In this document: positions 7,378 to 8,569 of the stretch, in pieces | Layout of the letters: the number at the start of each line of letters is the position of its first letter | Numbering within the stretch: position 1 is the stretch's first letter | Assembly (NCBI GenBank): GCA_002378585.1 | Contig: DFSJ01000001.1 | Coordinates: 4,279-12,847 of the forward strand | Source of the DNA: Flavobacteriaceae bacterium UBA3440 | GTDB taxonomy: Bacteria > Bacteroidota > Bacteroidia > Flavobacteriales > Flavobacteriaceae | Length of the DNA: 8,569 nucleotides | Direction of reading: 5' to 3' | Program-made: the position numbers and the translations under genes | The notes under the pieces: generated by a model | The model's database searches: none | The model's input: only the letters and a program-made list of their open reading frames with translations | Told to the model about the DNA's origin: nothing

Positions 7378-8093
7378 AAAAGTGGATGAAAATAGTGTTG
7401 ATTTTGGTGGTAGGTTCCTGTTTGGTAGGGAGCTATTGGTGGTCGCAATGGAAGCACCCGCAACCGAAATGGTCTGATCTTCAGTACTCATTTACCCCTG
7501 GAGAAAATCATTACACCAACACAGAAGTGGTTAATAAATTGTTAATACAAAAATGGGCCGCTAACCCAAACGCCCCTAAAGAAAAATTAGTTTTGAGTAA
7601 GCTCGAAAGTATGCTCTCTCAGGACGCTATGCTGGAACAAGCCGAGGTCTATGTGACTGTAGATGGGCAACTTAGGGCGGAGTTGACGCAAAAACAACCT
7701 TGGGCCAGGGTGGTAGATAGTACGCGTGCGTATTATATAGATCGCAGAGGTATGACCATGCCGCTTTCTGGGTTGCACACAGCCAGGGTGCCCCTAGTGA
7801 CCGGGGAAATCAACCCACAGACCATAAAGGCCTGTCATGAACTGTTGTCTTTTGCTAGACAAAACAACGTGCTCCGCGAGCAATTGATCGGGGTGCACAT
7901 AGAAAAAAACGCCCAATTCACCTTGGCACTAGCTACTGTGGATTACCAAGTGCACTTGGGAGATTTGAGTGATTTAGAAGGTAAAATGGCGCGTTTTGTA
8001 GCCATTAGTAATAAACTTGCTCAGGACACGGTTCCTGCGCGTTACAAGAAAATTGATTTATCGTTTGATCATCAAGCAATAGGGATAAAATAG
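7374..8093 (+). CDS. ftsQ: FtsQ-like cell division protein
   Basis: Bitopic divisome protein, expected to sit in the inner membrane with most of its mass in the periplasm, where FtsQ proteins scaffold late division proteins. The 239 residues begin with a basic MKKWMK followed by one hydrophobic segment (about 7-24, VLILVVGSCLVGS core). There is no lipobox or clear cleavage site, so it should stay anchored. Residues at about 33-110 have the size and position of a POTRA domain, followed by YIDRRGMTMPLS (121-132), which matches the FtsQ pattern of an aromatic-hydrophobic-Asp stretch preceding the beta domain. The C-terminus ends near KKIDLSFDHQAIGIK. Sequence identity to proteobacterial FtsQ is low, so the call rests on position between murC and ftsA, topology and these patches. 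The preferred start is GTG at 7374, the first candidate after an in-frame TAA at 7359-7361 and coupled to the murC stop. An in-frame ATG at 7386 would remove four residues and is a real alternative. Confidence 0.88.
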   Translation: MKKWMKIVLILVVGSCLVGSYWWSQWKHPQPKWSDLQYSFTPGENHYTNTEVVNKLLIQKWAANPNAPKEKLVLSKLESMLSQDAMLEQAEVYVTVDGQLRAELTQKQPWARVVDSTRAYYIDRRGMTMPLSGLHTARVPLVTGEINPQTIKACHELLSFARQNNVLREQLIGVHIEKNAQFTLALATVDYQVHLGDLSDLEGKMARFVAISNKLAQDTVPARYKKIDLSFDHQAIGIK

Positions 8094-8096
8094 TAT

Positions 8097-8569
8097 ATGG
8101 AACAGGGGCATTATTCAGTAGGATTAGACATTGGAACCACCAAGATTGTGGCCATCATAGGTCGCGAGAATGAGTACGGTAAATTGGAAGTCCTCGGAGT
8201 GGGTAAATCAAAAAGCTTAGGGGTACACCGAGGCGTGGTGAACAACATCACCCAGACCATACAGTCCATCCAACAAGCAGTGACCCAAGCTGAGGTTGAC
8301 TCAGGGCTTAAAATATCCAATGTGGTTGTGGGTATCGCCGGACAACACATCAGAAGTATACAGCACGCGGACTACATCACCAGGCCAAATTCAGAGGAGG
8401 TGATTTCTGAGGATGATTTGGATCGTTTGACTAGGCAAGTGCATAAATTGGTGATGCTCCCTGGGGAAGAAATCATCCATGTTCTGCCACAGGAGTACAA
8501 AGTAGACGGTCAAGCAGAAATCAAAGAGCCCATCGGCATGTACGGTGGACGTCTCGAGGCCAATTTCCA
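8097..8569 (+). CDS. ftsA: FtsA, actin-like cell division protein (3' partial)
   Basis: Cytoplasmic actin-family ATPase that binds FtsZ and tethers the Z-ring to the membrane through a C-terminal amphipathic helix, which lies beyond the window. The frame is open from the ATG at 8097 to the last base, giving 157 complete codons of a protein usually over 400 residues. The phosphate-1 motif GLDIGTTK is at 9-16. It is followed by IIGRENEYGKLEVLGVG, then HRGVVNNITQT (44-54) and VVVGIAGQHIRS (76-87), which leads into the FtsA-specific 1C (SHS2) subdomain. EEIIHVLPQEYKVDG (124-138) and PIGMYGGRLEANF (145-157) are typical of FtsA and separate it from MreB and DnaK. The start is the first one after the in-frame ftsQ stop TAG (8091-8093), 3 nt downstream of it. 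The leader is A/T-rich without a Shine-Dalgarno. ftsZ is expected next, to the right of the window. Confidence 0.97.
   Translation, partial: MEQGHYSVGLDIGTTKIVAIIGRENEYGKLEVLGVGKSKSLGVHRGVVNNITQTIQSIQQAVTQAEVDSGLKISNVVVGIAGQHIRSIQHADYITRPNSEEVISEDDLDRLTRQVHKLVMLPGEEIIHVLPQEYKVDGQAEIKEPIGMYGGRLEANF

Noticed and set aside
1..8569. Search for a hidden novel system, mobile element, CRISPR array, tRNA or riboswitch
   Set aside because: The window is almost entirely filled by eight conserved core genes, with gaps of 3 nt at most. I saw no repeats, integrase or transposase remnants, or unexplained ORFs.

Overview
The window is an uninterrupted, single-strand stretch of a dcw (division and cell wall) cluster. 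Eight genes are all on the + strand: murE (5' truncated by the window edge), mraY, murD, ftsW, murG, murC, ftsQ and ftsA (3' truncated by the window edge). This order, with no murF or ddl between murE and ftsA, is the layout I know from Bacteroidota, especially Flavobacteriia-like genomes. Other signs agree: MraY carries a long extra loop, FtsQ is short and divergent, FtsW has lineage-style motif variants, and no Shine-Dalgarno sequence is visible before the starts. A few sampled lines suggest roughly half G+C, which is rather high for a typical Flavobacterium. I would not name a genus.

Layout: 1-1137 murE; 1134-2414 mraY; 2416-3750 murD; 3752-4951 ftsW; 4938-6026 murG; 6019-7377 murC; 7374-8093 ftsQ; 8097-8569 ftsA. 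Every junction is an overlap (4, 14, 8 and 4 nt) or a gap of 1 to 3 nt. There is no non-coding stretch in which a promoter or terminator could sit outside coding sequence. The genes are therefore almost certainly co-transcribed from a promoter upstream of the window, probably with translational coupling at the overlaps.

Function: MurC, MurD and MurE add L-Ala, D-Glu and (from the DNPR motif) meso-diaminopimelate to UDP-MurNAc in the cytoplasm. MraY transfers the phospho-MurNAc-pentapeptide to undecaprenyl phosphate to make lipid I. MurG adds GlcNAc to make lipid II. FtsW polymerises lipid II at the septum. FtsQ and FtsA are divisome scaffold and membrane-anchor proteins that link this synthesis to the FtsZ ring. 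MurF, which adds D-Ala-D-Ala, must be encoded elsewhere. ftsZ is expected just past the right edge and a division PBP (ftsI) just before the left edge.

Novelty: I found no mobile element, CRISPR array, RNA gene, prophage, defence module or unexplained ORF. This is an ordinary core-genome region. The findings are modest points about lineage-specific protein variants and gene coupling, and are scored low.
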